Below, one piece after another: positions 1 through 9,065 of a stretch of 18,591 bases of DNA (positions are counted from its first letter, which is position 1; each line of letters begins with the position of its first letter). The translations under genes and the position numbers were made by a program. The stretch is from Chromera velia (lineage: Eukaryota; Sar; Chromeraceae), in the NCBI GenBank assembly GCA_018398765.1, contig JAHBMJ010002487.1:1-18591 (forward strand), in the 5' to 3' direction. The notes beneath the pieces were generated by a model. That model was not told where the DNA came from and searched no databases. It was given only the letters and a program-made list of their open reading frames with translations.

Positions 1-981
1 GGGGGGAGGGGGGGGGGAAGAGAGGGACCTTCCGGAGGATTCGAAAGGGCATCCTCCAGAGAGAGTTGGCGCACCGCTTCCCTGCAACCACTCTTACCTC
101 TTCTTTGCTCTTTATCTAACCTTGATTGGGCAGATTCCCTCATCATTCCGTCACTTTCCCAGTGCCGGCCCTCCATAAGAATTTATGAAAGCACCCGGCT
201 ACCCTTTTATGCTCGTCGGGCAGCTGACCTTCTGGCGTCTCCCCACTCTTCCCCTCAGGGTCCTCGTTCTTGAAGGGCGTGGACGCAGCGGCTGTCGACT
301 GGAAGTGTCTCCCGGGAAGTCGAACTCCAGCTTGGTAGAGAGGCGGAGTCTCTGCAATGGGATACAAACCGCAAGGGGAGCAAAAAAAGTGACAACGAAG
401 GGTTCAAGACCGAAAACGGCAAGTTGGAGACGGCAGCTCTCGATCCGTCTCCGCAAATAGAGGCCGAGGGCACTCAAACAGCTCACCGAGAAATGGCCTT
501 CTAGGAAGACAGTAACCACTTTGCTGCGCAACGACCCGAGAGAGGCATGAAATGGCTCTCATGGCGCCGACAGTTAGAGAAGCGCTTGAGGGTTTGTGGG
601 TTCACTGCATGGGTGCATGCATGAATCTTTTGCGACAGCGTAGACGGACTCGTACCTCCCCTCTCTTCATGTGTTGATACTCTCTTCTCTGCGAATGCCG
701 GGCATCGGCAGCCGGGTAGACAGAAGCAGAACTACATTGTGCTCCACATATAGGGCAATATAGAGCATAGGATAGCATAGGTGCATGTCGTGATATCGCA
801 GTGGCGGGGTCGACTGCTTCTTTTGTGGGTGCCATCGATTGCTGCGCCCGGCGGGGAGGCCCGCGGGAGGGCATGCATGTTTGGGCGGCGGGCCAGCATC
901 GAATCTCATAGGATAGGGGTGTCACTCCTGAAGGCCCTAAAAACAAAACACTGAAATGATTAAAGTTCGTTAAAGTACTGT
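1..981. other. Left flank, mostly without a recognisable gene
   Basis: It starts with a G-rich run (about the first 20 bases) and holds only short overlapping ORFs on both strands with no family signature. The one stretch with some protein-like character is listed separately (274-504). The last 40 bases resemble sequence near 5265-5296, which suggests that the LTR element starting at 982 inserted into a dispersed repeat. Confidence 0.5.
274..504 (+). CDS. Possible C-terminal exon of an unknown protein
   Basis: A frame without a start codon is open from just after a TGA at 271-273 to a TAG at 502-504 (76 codons). Its translation is hydrophilic and mixed in composition, with Glu, Lys, Thr and Gln spread evenly, unlike the Leu/Ser/Arg-rich translations of the other frames here. 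The lack of an ATG would fit a terminal exon joined to an upstream exon through an AG acceptor inside the frame, but no acceptor stands out. No domain is recognised. The antisense frame over the same bases is also open, which weakens the case. Confidence 0.22.
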   Translation, partial: RAWTQRLSTGSVSREVELQLGREAESLQWDTNRKGSKKSDNEGFKTENGKLETAALDPSPQIEAEGTQTAHREMAF

Positions 982-1558
982 TGTTACGGTCTACTCAGAC
1001 CGCAACTTAAGTCTTTGATTATTCTGAGACGTTTTGCTGTCTGTGTCCTTTGGCAGACATCAGGAGAATCACAATGGATGAAATGTGAGCACTGCCAGGT
1101 GGCAGACTGAGAAGCGGAGGGTCTTGGGTTCGATTCCCACCTCCATCTCTTTTACCTAACTTTCACAAGAAACCGATTAATCGGTTCTGTATCAGTTAAG
1201 GCAAAGTATGTTAAACTTTATACACTTTCAAAAATGAAAGTCTGTCAAACATGATACACTTACATAATTGATACACTTTCACAATTGGCAACCTTTACAG
1301 AAAACAAGCATAAAATGCAACTTTGAAAAAAAAGAAAAGAAAGAATCGATTAAAAACTTGACCTCGGAGTAACAGAATTGAATCTCAAATTAAGTTGACT
1401 TACTTTTTAGAAGAATTGACTTGAAGCGATCTGAACTGACCTTCACTGACTTCAATAACACTGAGTGAATAATTAAAAGATATTTTCAACTCCAATTCTA
1501 GTTCTATTCTTCCGTTTCAGCTTTGTCTGACCTACTGAGTCTGGAGGAGCATGGAACA
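982..1558 (+). repeat. 5' LTR of the non-autonomous element
   Basis: 577 bp, TG...CA. The first bases form a short inverted repeat (CGGTCT and AGACCG with a 4-base loop, 987-1002). Further in are a tRNA-like box region (about 1073-1153), a perfect 16-bp palindrome at 1171-1186 centred on ATTAAT, an inverted repeat ACTTTCA/TGAAAGT at 1224-1241, and three copies of a TATACACTT-like motif near 1219, 1252 and 1269. It differs from the 3' LTR at about 20 positions, 19 of them transitions, plus a 1-base indel. Confidence 0.9.
1073..1153 (+). promoter_or_regulatory. tRNA-like Pol III box region inside the 5' LTR
   Basis: GGTTCGATTCC at 1127-1137 matches the tRNA B-box consensus at every position, and a TTTT at 1150-1153 could end Pol III transcription. 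ATGGA (1074-1078) can pair with TCCAT (1142-1146), which gives a span of about 75 bases, the size of a tRNA. An A-box-like TGGCAGACTGAG lies at 1100-1111 but only 15 bases before the B box, and it overlaps a hairpin (CTGCCA/TGGCAG, 1092-1105). No full cloverleaf forms, so this is a tRNA-derived or tRNA-mimicking promoter remnant, not a tRNA gene. The same sequence is in the 3' LTR. Confidence 0.6.
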
Positions 1559-1560
1559 TG

Positions 1561-1574
1561 TGGTGACTTGCCGC
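1561..1574 (+). other. Primer binding site of the non-autonomous element
   Basis: TGGTGACTTGCCGC starts two bases after the CA end of the LTR, the usual place for a minus-strand primer site. Its complement ends in CCA preceded by A, as in a tRNA with discriminator A73 and an acceptor strand beginning GACTTGC. It is not the initiator-Met type site (TGGTATCAGAGC) common in plant copia elements. The tRNA cannot be named from this window. Confidence 0.7.
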
Positions 1575-2046
1575 AAGAGTCGAACACAACCTGCAAAGAG
1601 CGAAACTAGCTGGAGACCAATCGAGTCTCTCAGCACAGACACTTGGAAGATTTCCATTCAGGCAACTTCAGAAACTGTCTTCCTTGCCGCGACCCCCAAC
1701 AAGAGATCGAGAGAGAACGTCGAACTATACGGCCGACCACTCCTTTTCAGGAACCGACACCAAAGAGTTCTCTTCATCCAAGCACACCTGCAAGCGCTGG
1801 ATCTGGCAGTCCCTTCTGCCACTTGCTGGAGACCTTTCAGAAGACACTTCACCTGTGTGTGGGCAGCTGTCACTCCTTTGGACCCTGCTGTCCTTGGACT
1901 TCCTTTTCTTCCTTCTGAACTCTATCCACATCAGCATGCTTTCACACCCAGCTTCTGGTATGCTCTAACGCCTTCGTCAACCACAAAGAGCCCCCCGAGT
2001 TAAGAGGACCGTCACCCTTGACTTGGAGAAAAATTACATCAAAACG

Positions 2047-2190
2047 GAGCAAACCGTGAAGCGCTGCTGAATTTTCGTTTTCTTCCCTCTTCTGTCCTTT
2101 GAAAAAGACACCCAAACAAAATCAGAGCAAACTAGAGAGCAAACCGCGAAGCGCTATTCATTTTTCTTCGTTTCTCTCTTTTCTATCCCA
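2047..2190 (+). repeat. Imperfect direct repeat, period 90
   Basis: GAGCAAACCGTGAAGCGCT at 2047-2065 recurs with one change at 2137-2155. In both places a T/C-rich stretch of about 35 bases follows, ending near 2098 and 2190. A shorter partial copy, GAGCAAACT, starts at 2125. It lies within the interior of the non-autonomous LTR element. Confidence 0.75.
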
Positions 2191-2521
2191 GTCTCAGTAC
2201 CATGTGGAGCTTGCGCTCCCGAGACAGACATTGGTGAAACAATACAGAATTAAGAGGAAAGGTTATATAAGACTCTCGCAAAAGATGCTTGACTGACCTT
2301 CACGTGTTGAATCCAAATACCGCGGGGTCAATTGCTTCCTTAGGCCTGGGCGTGTGACTCCTCCCCCGCCATGCGGTGGAATGCCGGGGCACATGCAACC
2401 AAATTATCATGAGACGCCGCGTGACCGAAAATGACTGACCTTTTTGGTCAAGCCAGCAGTTCTTTCCCGAATCGAACAGCAACCTCTGTACTCGCAGATG
2501 AAACTCCTCCCCACAAACCCT

Positions 2522-3274
2522 CTAAAAAAAATAATAGCAGTCTTGTACAGGCACGAGCGCCTCTGTAGGGGTCGACATCCCTCTGAGAATCAGCCCTCTC
2601 TGCAAACTGAAACAACGGATGGAACGACCATTGGATCGGAACTGTGGAACTTCTGGACCTCGCTGGAGCTTGGACCTCTTGCTAGCTGGCGACGATGGAG
2701 CAAGCCTTAGGAGGCTCAGGATAAGTTGCTTATGTATTGATAAAGAAACCTTTTGTTGGGGAATGGAAGATTGGGTGAAAAAGGTGTGTGAAGTAAAACT
2801 TAGTATATGGTGGGATGATGCACATGCCAGACTCGAGACAACTGTGTGCACACACACAAAAAAAAAAACAGACCAATCGTATGCATGGACTGGCCACCAT
2901 AATACACACCCATTCACTATGGTTAGCACTTTGGTGCGATTAACCTCTTGCATCCAAAACGGACGATGCGAAAGGTATGGATATTTAGCAGAAGGCTGAG
3001 TGTGCCACGGCCCAACAACCACTCTTGGTTGCTCAATGAAGTCGTCGGGATTTCTTTCTGAGAGAGCAGAGCTGAATAGGTTCTTTCTAGTATGAACTGT
3101 GACGCTTTCTAATACTGACAAGACTGGATCTTTCGATCTCGAAGTCGAGTTGGGGTGTTGAGATCCATCAAATGTGCAAGATGCACAAGGCATAGTGCTG
3201 GGCCAATCTGATGCCCCCGAGGGAATGGCAGGCCTGACTTTTGAAAGATGAAGTGTGATCAAAAGTGTGACCAA
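2522..3274 (-). CDS. Antisense ORF of 250 codons, unknown
   Basis: The longest uninterrupted ORF in the non-autonomous element runs opposite to its sense strand and begins at an ATG at 3274. The translation is varied and is not a simple repeat, but it holds no domain I recognise. It is rich in Ser, Leu and Pro, with an uncharged stretch around residues 120-150 that could be mistaken for a membrane segment. It may be captured host sequence, the remains of an older gene, or chance. No matching promoter or splice signal was found. Confidence 0.2.
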   Translation of the reverse strand: MVTLLITLHLSKVRPAIPSGASDWPSTMPCASCTFDGSQHPNSTSRSKDPVLSVLESVTVHTRKNLFSSALSERNPDDFIEQPRVVVGPWHTQPSAKYPYLSHRPFWMQEVNRTKVLTIVNGCVLWWPVHAYDWSVFFFVCVHTVVSSLACASSHHILSFTSHTFFTQSSIPQQKVSLSIHKQLILSLLRLAPSSPASKRSKLQRGPEVPQFRSNGRSIRCFSLQRGLILRGMSTPTEALVPVQDCYYFF

Positions 3275-3860
3275 ATATGACTGCTGCCGTGTGGCTGGGC
3301 TCTCTCCATGGTCGGTAAGCCCCGGTCACACCGTTCTTCTCGACAGAAAGTGAGAAGGTGAAAGGATTGGACGCAGACGATCGCCCATTATGAAGTGAAT
3401 GATCGAGCTTCCAAAGCAACGCACCTCAAAGAGTGAGGTCAAGACAAAGGTTTAGAGGATACACTGATGAATCAGTGCAATAGAAGCAAAGAAACTAAGT
3501 TAAAGGAAGGTCTTGGGAATGAAGTGTCCGCTGTTGACTGTGTGTGAGAATTATTTGAATATTGTTGAGAAACACTGAATCCACAAAACACCACCCAGTC
3601 ACGGTGACTGCATACAAAGGCGAAATATCTATTCTTGTCTCTTTCGGAAGCTTTTGCGCCGCTTTGATTGGCTGATGGCTGGCTGCTAAAATGAATGAAA
3701 GTTAAGTAGGTGTCAACGTGTAGATTAGGATAGCAAGAACCTCAGGCGCCAGGATTTCGTGGAACTTTATCGACGAGCAGACTGGAAAGTGAAGACACCT
3801 GTGGATCCTTTTTAAGCCTACCAAGGGGCAAACAAGAACTCGGTACAACTCTGTGGAATT

Positions 3861-3991
3861 GAAGGCGTGTGGAACCGCCTTCGCAAGAGAGGGGCACGTG
3901 TTATGTCGTACTTTGAAGGCGAAGGAGACGACAGTAGTTTTAAAGGCGTATGGAAGCGCCTTATTGAGGAGGAGGCATGTGTTATGGTCTA
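3861..3991 (+). repeat. Duplicated hairpin plus purine tract plus LTR-start module
   Basis: A unit of about 50 bases occurs at 3861-3911 and again at 3942-3991. Each has AAGGCG, an 8-base loop and CGCCTT (a perfect 6-bp stem, 7 bp in the first copy), then a purine tract (AAGAGAGGGG or GAGGAGGAGG), then CACGTGTTATG or CATGTGTTATG, which is the start of the LTR. The second copy spans the real LTR junction. The first looks like a decayed duplicate of the same junction. Confidence 0.75.
3966..3975 (+). other. Polypurine tract of the non-autonomous element
   Basis: GAGGAGGAGG ends four bases before the 3' LTR (TGTTATGG at 3980). This is where a plus-strand primer is expected, and it fixes the element's sense strand as plus. 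Confidence 0.75.
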
Positions 3992-4557
3992 CTCAGACCG
4001 CAACTTAAGTCTTTGATTATTTTGAGACGTTTTGCTGTCTGTGTTCTTTGGCAGACATCAGGAGAATCACAATGGATGAAATGTGAGCACTGCCAGGTGG
4101 CAGACTGAGAAGCGGAAGGTCTTGGGTTCGATTCCCACCTGCATCTCTTTTACCTAACTTTCACAAGAAGCCAATTAATCGGTTCTGTATCGGTTAAGGC
4201 AAAGTATGTCAAACTTTATACACTTTCAAAAATGAAAGTCTGTCAAACATGATACACTTACATAATTGATGCACTTTCACAATTGGCAACCTTTGCAGGA
4301 AACAAGCATAAAATGCAACTTTAAAAAAAAAAGAAAAGAAAGAATCGATTAAAAACTTGACCTCGGAGTAACAGAATTGAATCTCAAATTAAGTTGACTT
4401 ACCTTTTGGAAGAATTGACTTGAAGCGATCTGAACTGACCTTCACTGACTTCAATAACACTGAGTGAATAATTAAAAGATATTTTCAACTCCAATTCTAG
4501 TTCTATTCTTCTGTTTCAGCTTCGTCTGACCTACTGAGTCCAGAGGAGCACGGAACA
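3980..4557 (+). repeat. 3' LTR of the non-autonomous element
   Basis: 578 bp and collinear with 982-1558. It keeps the perfect B box (4125-4135) and TTTT (4148-4151). One transversion changes CTCC to CTGC just after the B box. The 16-bp palindrome of the 5' LTR is broken here by two transitions. About 3.5% divergence between the LTRs makes this insertion older than the copia element in the same window if both evolve at the same rate. Confidence 0.9.
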
Positions 4558-4694
4558 CTGTGACAAAATGATCTATATTTCTTTATATTGTTTCTTTTTG
4601 AATCTGTCTGTCTCTAGTAGTTTCTAGTTCATATATTTCTTAATTCTCATTTTTATATATTTTGAGAAATCTTTCTATGATATTCTACATAATT

Positions 4695-5056
4695 CAGGGC
4701 TGGTATAGGCTGGTAATATCGATTTAATCGGTTACATGATTAATCAGTGTCGAGTAGAGCCCACTAATCGATTTGCCAATTATCCAGGCCGGGGTCCACA
4801 TTCATGTGGTTTGAACCCCCCCCGCCCCAGGCCTCCGCGAAAACCCCTCCAATTGCTCTCGATCACGAGCGCGATGAAGGCTTTTCATCGAGGACCGGAG
4901 GGGGGGGCAGAGCGTTCACGCCCCTCTTAAAGGGGCCCCAGCACCTATTCTCTAGTTAATCGATTTCTCCCGAGTAATTGATATCCCGATTAAGCGCTAA
5001 TCGATTATCAATTTTATGTTCGAATCAATATAAATCGATATTACCAAACCTGATCG
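4695..5056. mobile_element. hAT-like MITE, 362 bp
   Basis: ACATAATT directly flanks both ends (4687-4694 and 5057-5064), a perfect 8-bp target duplication as made by hAT transposases. The left end starts CAGGG, a common hAT terminus. The inverted repeat TGGTAATATCGATTTA is perfect over 16 bases (4711-4726 and 5031-5046). Outside it the arms differ by a short duplication on the left and four extra bases on the right. Inside, TAATCGATT recurs at 4765, 4957 and 4998, like subterminal transposase-binding repeats. The GC-rich centre folds into several hairpins, e.g. CGATGAA/TTCATCG near 4870-4890. There is no transposase ORF, so it is non-autonomous. Confidence 0.85.
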
Positions 5057-5478
5057 ACATAATTCCATGTACGGTTAATTAATTTCCACCACTGTGCAAC
5101 AGTTTAAAGTATGTTTTCCGAGTCCTACTCTACCGCCGCTTAAGAAATAAGCCGCAGTAAAAGTGATTAATGAGCAGTGTTCCTAGATTCAGAACAGACG
5201 GGACGAACCGGAGCCTTTTGATAGACTAGGCTAGATCTGTCCCTCATACACGGGGACGCGGCATGCATAACAAAAACCTCAATCAAAGTTTAAAGTATGA
5301 CAGAATGATCTTTATACTTTCAGATTTTTTATTTTTTTTTCTGCTTGTATTTGTCAATTTCTGTAATACGTACTGTTTCTTCTTCTGATATAACATTTTT
5401 GAGTATATTTTTCTAAATGTTTTTCTGATGTTTTTTTTAGTTTAGTTCAGCAAATAAAAGCTTTTTTTATATATTTTT
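5057..5478. other. AT-rich spacer with a partial dispersed repeat
   Basis: No gene is seen. The stretch around 5265-5320 resembles the two flanks of the LTR element (about 945-981 joined to 4558-4580): both have AACAAAA, TTAAAGTA, TGACA and AATGATCT in the same order. From 5325 it is T-rich. Confidence 0.5.
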
Positions 5479-5803
5479 AGTTGAAATACAGGTAGCCGTC
5501 GAGCCTACGGTTGAGGTACCGTGCCGCGCATTGGGCCGGGTTTGTGTCACGTACGCATGTTGCGCGCATGCAGCGAATAATTGCCGCGCTGGGCGATTAT
5601 TGCGCAGACGTATCGTTTTGTTATTTCTGTACATATCGTGCTTTCGATAGCATACGAGATTGGATTCATTGTTTTGGTTTCAGATTGAGAGTATTACTAT
5701 TACTTTTACAGACTTCTCCAGGAGCTGTACAGACTTGAGCACAGACCATAGAGACTTACCTATCATGACACCTTGACACACATCTTCACCTTACCTAAGT
5801 TCT
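5479..5803 (+). repeat. 325-bp dispersed repeat, copy 1
   Basis: It aligns end to end without gaps to 15234-15558 at roughly 90% or better identity. It runs from AGTTGAA to CTAAGTTCT, and similarity stops sharply at both ends. It lacks the TG...CA ends of an LTR. It contains a 75-codon ORF that is also open in copy 2, but most differences there change the amino acid, so the ORF does not look selected. No target duplication is evident. Confidence 0.85.
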
Positions 5804-8300
5804 GCAGTCAATAGCCTACAGTGCTTGCTGTTGCTGTGTTGCAGTTCAAGATGTTTCTTCACTTTCTCTCTCTATGACTGAGGATCGTTCCTCTTCTCTT
5901 AAAGCAGCCTCAGAGCATTCCTCTGTTCTTTGCAACGCATCTGTTTGCGCAGCCTGGTCGTTTCAATCATGTCCTCGCTTTCGTGATAGAAACCCTCCTA
6001 GCAGTTATGTACTCAGCTGCTAGATGAATCTTGACGAGTTTGCTTCTATGGACAAGGTGAACGATCTACTGTTTGTGCATATCAGATGCAAGCAGGAGTG
6101 GAGAACTAGTTCTGGAGGGGGTCTTCCCTTAATCTGTAGAAGGAGAAGGAATCGGGTGGACTACAGTCCATGAAGTATTGTGGCTTCTGGTTGTGAAGGA
6201 AAGGAGATGGCTTAGACGACCTTCTGCAACAGCGCCTCTGAGCAGTCAAGGATAACTGACAGAGGTATCTCTATGGATCTCTCAAGTGCAGCTTCCTTGT
6301 TGGGATTTGGAATCTGTTTTGCAAGTGAAGGAAAACCTTGCAAATGACCTCCCGTAGTATGTTGATCTGTCATTTCTCTCTCTTTCATGGTTCTTTGCGT
6401 GCCTCAGTTGACACTGTGAACAGCCTGTGCTGTCTCTTCCTGGTCTTCAACGTTCTACTCTACTTATGAGTGGTGACTGAACAAACCAGGAGATAGGTCT
6501 GCACTAGTTTTATTTTCTTATTATCTCACCCTACGTAAAGTCTTCCAGAGAAAGAAAAAAAGAGTTCTAATTGTGGACCTTCGTTCTGTGTGCTATGCGG
6601 AGTGTGCCGTTTCGCCTGTGCCTCTCGCCTGTGCCGGATGGACGTCCTGAGTGAAAATGGGATGGTTTCTTGATTTGTAAGTGCCTGGACATGCTCTGAT
6701 ACACAAATAGGTCATATCTGGATTGAGATGTGCGCTGTGTTAGGGGCTGCCCACCCACGTTCATGAGTCTGTCGCCGGGCCACATTTCGTTGAATGAAGA
6801 CGATTCATGAGGCAGTAGCCACACCTTTCAGAGCGGTATGCTTGCCCTGCATGCTGTACCTGGTTATATCGATTTCGTTTGGCTGTATTTTCTGGGTTTT
6901 GTGAACGGATGGACTCGATAACTTCTATATAGGCTTTGTGGGAACTTCGAGTGCCTTAAGCTTCTACACCCATCCTTAGATCCAAATCAGTCGATTTGTG
7001 AATATCCCTTTTCCACCTTGTCAGCAACGGATGGCCGGGGGGAGGATGAATACATGTAAGGACTGGGATGATGGAGTAGCAGATCCCTGCCTGAAAAGAA
7101 GGAAGGAAAAGAATTCTACTTGAATCCGCTTTCCCAATACAGGAGAATAAGAAGACAAACATGGATGTGTGTAAACGTCCAATCATTTTATTTTCATTTA
7201 TTAAATTTTTTGAGACCTCTCTTCTCAAATTGTTTTTCTTTTTGTATTGTGTGAGTCTGAGCATCTAGTCTTTGTGTAACTTGTTGCGGCGGTAGCGGAA
7301 GATGACTGCATTTTTGAGTAGCCAATGTTTCGTTCTCTCATCACTTTTCATTCAGAGTCTTACTCTTTTTTTTGTTTGATTTCTTTTTTCTTTTTCTTTT
7401 CTTTCTGGCGTTTCTTGCTCTTTCTTTTTTTGCTCTCTCATGCTCTTCTTCTTATCGTTTCTCTTTCTTGATTATCGTTTGACTAATAAAATGAGAAAAG
7501 AATGGGGGGGGGGAGCGGGGATGCTGAAGAAAGAGGGCTAGGAGGAAAGAAAAGAACGAAATGATTTAACAATTAAAAACTTTAAGGTTTTCTTTTCTCT
7601 TCTTTATTCTTTTTACATTGTCTAAACATACTTGGTGAAAGTTTCTTTTTCATATATAGCAAAATTGCTTTCTTTTACGTTTTCTCTTTGTTCCACCATT
7701 TATTGCTCTCTCTTTCTCTCTCTCTCCTCCTTCTCTTTGCAGTTCTTGCTTTTCTCTTCTCTTTTCAAACAAGCCAACCTGAGCAGTAGATTGAGAAGGA
7801 ATCACAGGAACGTGAGGGAATGGGGCGGATTGAAGAGAGAGGGGGGGGGAGATGGGGAAGAGAGAGAGGACACATCATACAGAAGGAACCAGAACAGAAA
7901 GATAAAAATGAAAGTGCATCATTCGTTTTTGTTTTCATTCGGCAGTTCTGTTTTTCTTCTGGATTCACTGCATAGAATTCACTGCATCTTATTTTTTTTT
8001 TAAAGATGTGCAGTTTGTGTGACGTGTTTAATTCAACTGTCCGATTTGTGATTCATTTTCTTTTCTCGGATTGCTATTTCTTCTAGCTAAACAGTGTCCT
8101 TTCACCTTTCGATGGTTGTTTCATTTCTTTTCTTTTTATGAAAGGTTTTCTTCTCATATATGCATGTTGATAGCAAAAGAAAGATAAAGGAAGAAAAGAA
8201 GAAAACGCAGCATGACAAAGATTAAGAAGAAAAGACGTTCAATAACATTCAACTTCCTTTTCTTTTTTGTCGACCAATTTAAATTTTGGTTTGCTTTAAT
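5804..8300. other. Long stretch without a supportable gene
   Basis: Only short ORFs occur, and the longer ones (e.g. 7632-8003 plus, 8154-8336 minus, 6956-7264 minus) translate T/C- or A/G-rich tracts into Phe/Ser/Leu- or Lys-rich low-complexity peptides. There are long pyrimidine tracts at about 7355-7470 and 7585-7760, and G runs near 7503 and 7840. Without them the sequence is ordinary spacer. A non-coding RNA or a UTR cannot be excluded. Confidence 0.5.
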
Positions 8301-8510
8301 TCTGCAAAAGGAAAGTAGGTGATGCACGTAAGTCATCTGTCATCGCTTCCACACTCTGACTGATTCATCTCATTCAATACAAGTTAATTAAATATTTTTA
8401 TTTGTTTATTCATTGATTTATTCATTCATTCATCAATCCAGATTTTCTCATCTGCATTCAGGATTTCATCATATTTTGATTGATTCCACAATCTGCAAAA
8501 GGAAAGTAGG
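8301..8510 (+). repeat. 191-bp tandem duplication: unit 1 and start of unit 2
   Basis: TCTGCAAAAGGAAAGTAGG occurs at 8301-8319 and again at 8492-8510, so the period is 191. Unit 1 is 8301-8491 and includes a (TTCA)n stretch near 8407-8432. Unit 2 is cut after 19 bases by the copia element and resumes at about 14708. Confidence 0.85.
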
Positions 8511-9051
8511 ACAGAAAAGTGTGATGCTAGCTATCCTACCATTCAACTAGAGGAGACGGCAATATAACTGAATCACCTCACATCCATTCATCGACTTACA
8601 GAAGGAGTCTGTCCAACCAGGGCAGAGTCATCAGCTTCCACTTGTTCAAATCAATCTAGTGACTGTCAATGAAAGAATATTTCCTATGCGTGCGCATAGC
8701 CTTTGAATCCATACTGCCCTCCAGTCACACTCAAACTCGAGAGGCCCAAAGTAAGTCAACATTAACACGATCGACTCAAAGACACATGAAAATTCCGACC
8801 TGCCACAGCCAACCATCACTGTCACTCAGTCATTTACGAAGTGATCAGCGCTTAGCTAGCTATGCTCGATGTGTCACACCCTATATTGAAGCAAGCTCTC
8901 TCAATCAAGTCAGCCTTTCAAGCATTCTCTTTAATTCAGTCTACCTGCATACGCATCCCAGACCGCCACGCTTCATCGCGCATCCGGATTCGTAGGGCGC
9001 TTCTCGCTCGTGACGCACGCATTCTCGCTCGCATCGCGCACATACTTTTCA
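8511..9051 (-). repeat. 3' LTR of the copia element
   Basis: On the sense strand it starts TGAAAAGTATG and ends ACTTTTCTG(T), so the short terminal inverted repeat is TGAAAAGT/ACTTTTC. The canonical CA end is not present at that edge. It contains a perfect 7-bp inverted repeat (CTATGCG/CGCATAG, 8684-8699). It differs from the other LTR at about nine positions, all transitions, with no indels. A plus-strand ORF of 108 codons (8669-8995) lies inside it and is considered incidental. Confidence 0.93.
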
Positions 9052-9065
9052 CACACCCCCCACTC
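9052..9065 (-). other. Polypurine tract of the copia element
   Basis: On the sense strand GAGTGGGGGGTGTG lies directly before the 3' LTR start (TGAAAAGT). This is the expected site for plus-strand priming. Confidence 0.8.

Larger units (their letters stand above)
1559..3979 (+). other. Interior of the non-autonomous element, no gag-pol
   Basis: This 2.4-kb interior shows only unrelated short ORFs. The longest plus-strand ones (1551-2003, which begins in the LTR, and 2619-2999) have no knuckle, protease, integrase or RT motifs. A TATA-like TTATATAAG lies at 2263-2271. About 90-bp-spaced direct repeats lie at 2047-2190, a simple A run at 2859-2869, and the hairpin/PPT modules at its right end. 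Confidence 0.7.
982..4557 (+). mobile_element. Non-autonomous LTR retrotransposon
   Basis: Two direct repeats (982-1558 and 3980-4557, about 96% identical) bound a 2.4-kb interior. Both start TGTTA and end GGAACA, so they have the TG...CA ends of LTRs. CTGT lies directly outside both ends (978-981 and 4558-4561), or ACTGT if the final A is counted, giving a 4-5 bp target duplication. A TGG-initiated primer site lies 2 bases after the left LTR and a purine tract lies just before the right LTR, so the sense strand is plus. The interior shows no Gag, protease, integrase, RT or RNase H motif in any frame, so the element must be mobilised in trans. The superfamily cannot be assigned without coding sequence. 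By structure it belongs with the TRIM/LARD class of non-autonomous elements. Confidence 0.9.

Noticed and set aside
401-411. GGTTCAAGACC matching a tRNA B box, with an A-box-like sequence near 333
   Set aside because: The T arm does not pair beyond two bases and no acceptor stem or terminator follows, so it is probably chance.
1073-1147. Intact tRNA gene in the LTR
   Set aside because: Only five acceptor pairs form, the A box is misplaced and no anticodon arm folds, so it is at best a tRNA-like remnant.
5511-5738. 75-codon ORF present in both 325-bp repeats
   Set aside because: By eye about twelve of the differences change the amino acid and only about two are silent, so there is no sign of protein-level selection.
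7632-8003. 123-codon ORF
   Set aside because: It translates pyrimidine tracts and an AG-rich tract and has no domain.
8669-8995. 108-codon ORF found in both copia LTRs
   Set aside because: It runs antisense to the element, inside a regulatory repeat, and survives only because the LTRs are nearly identical.
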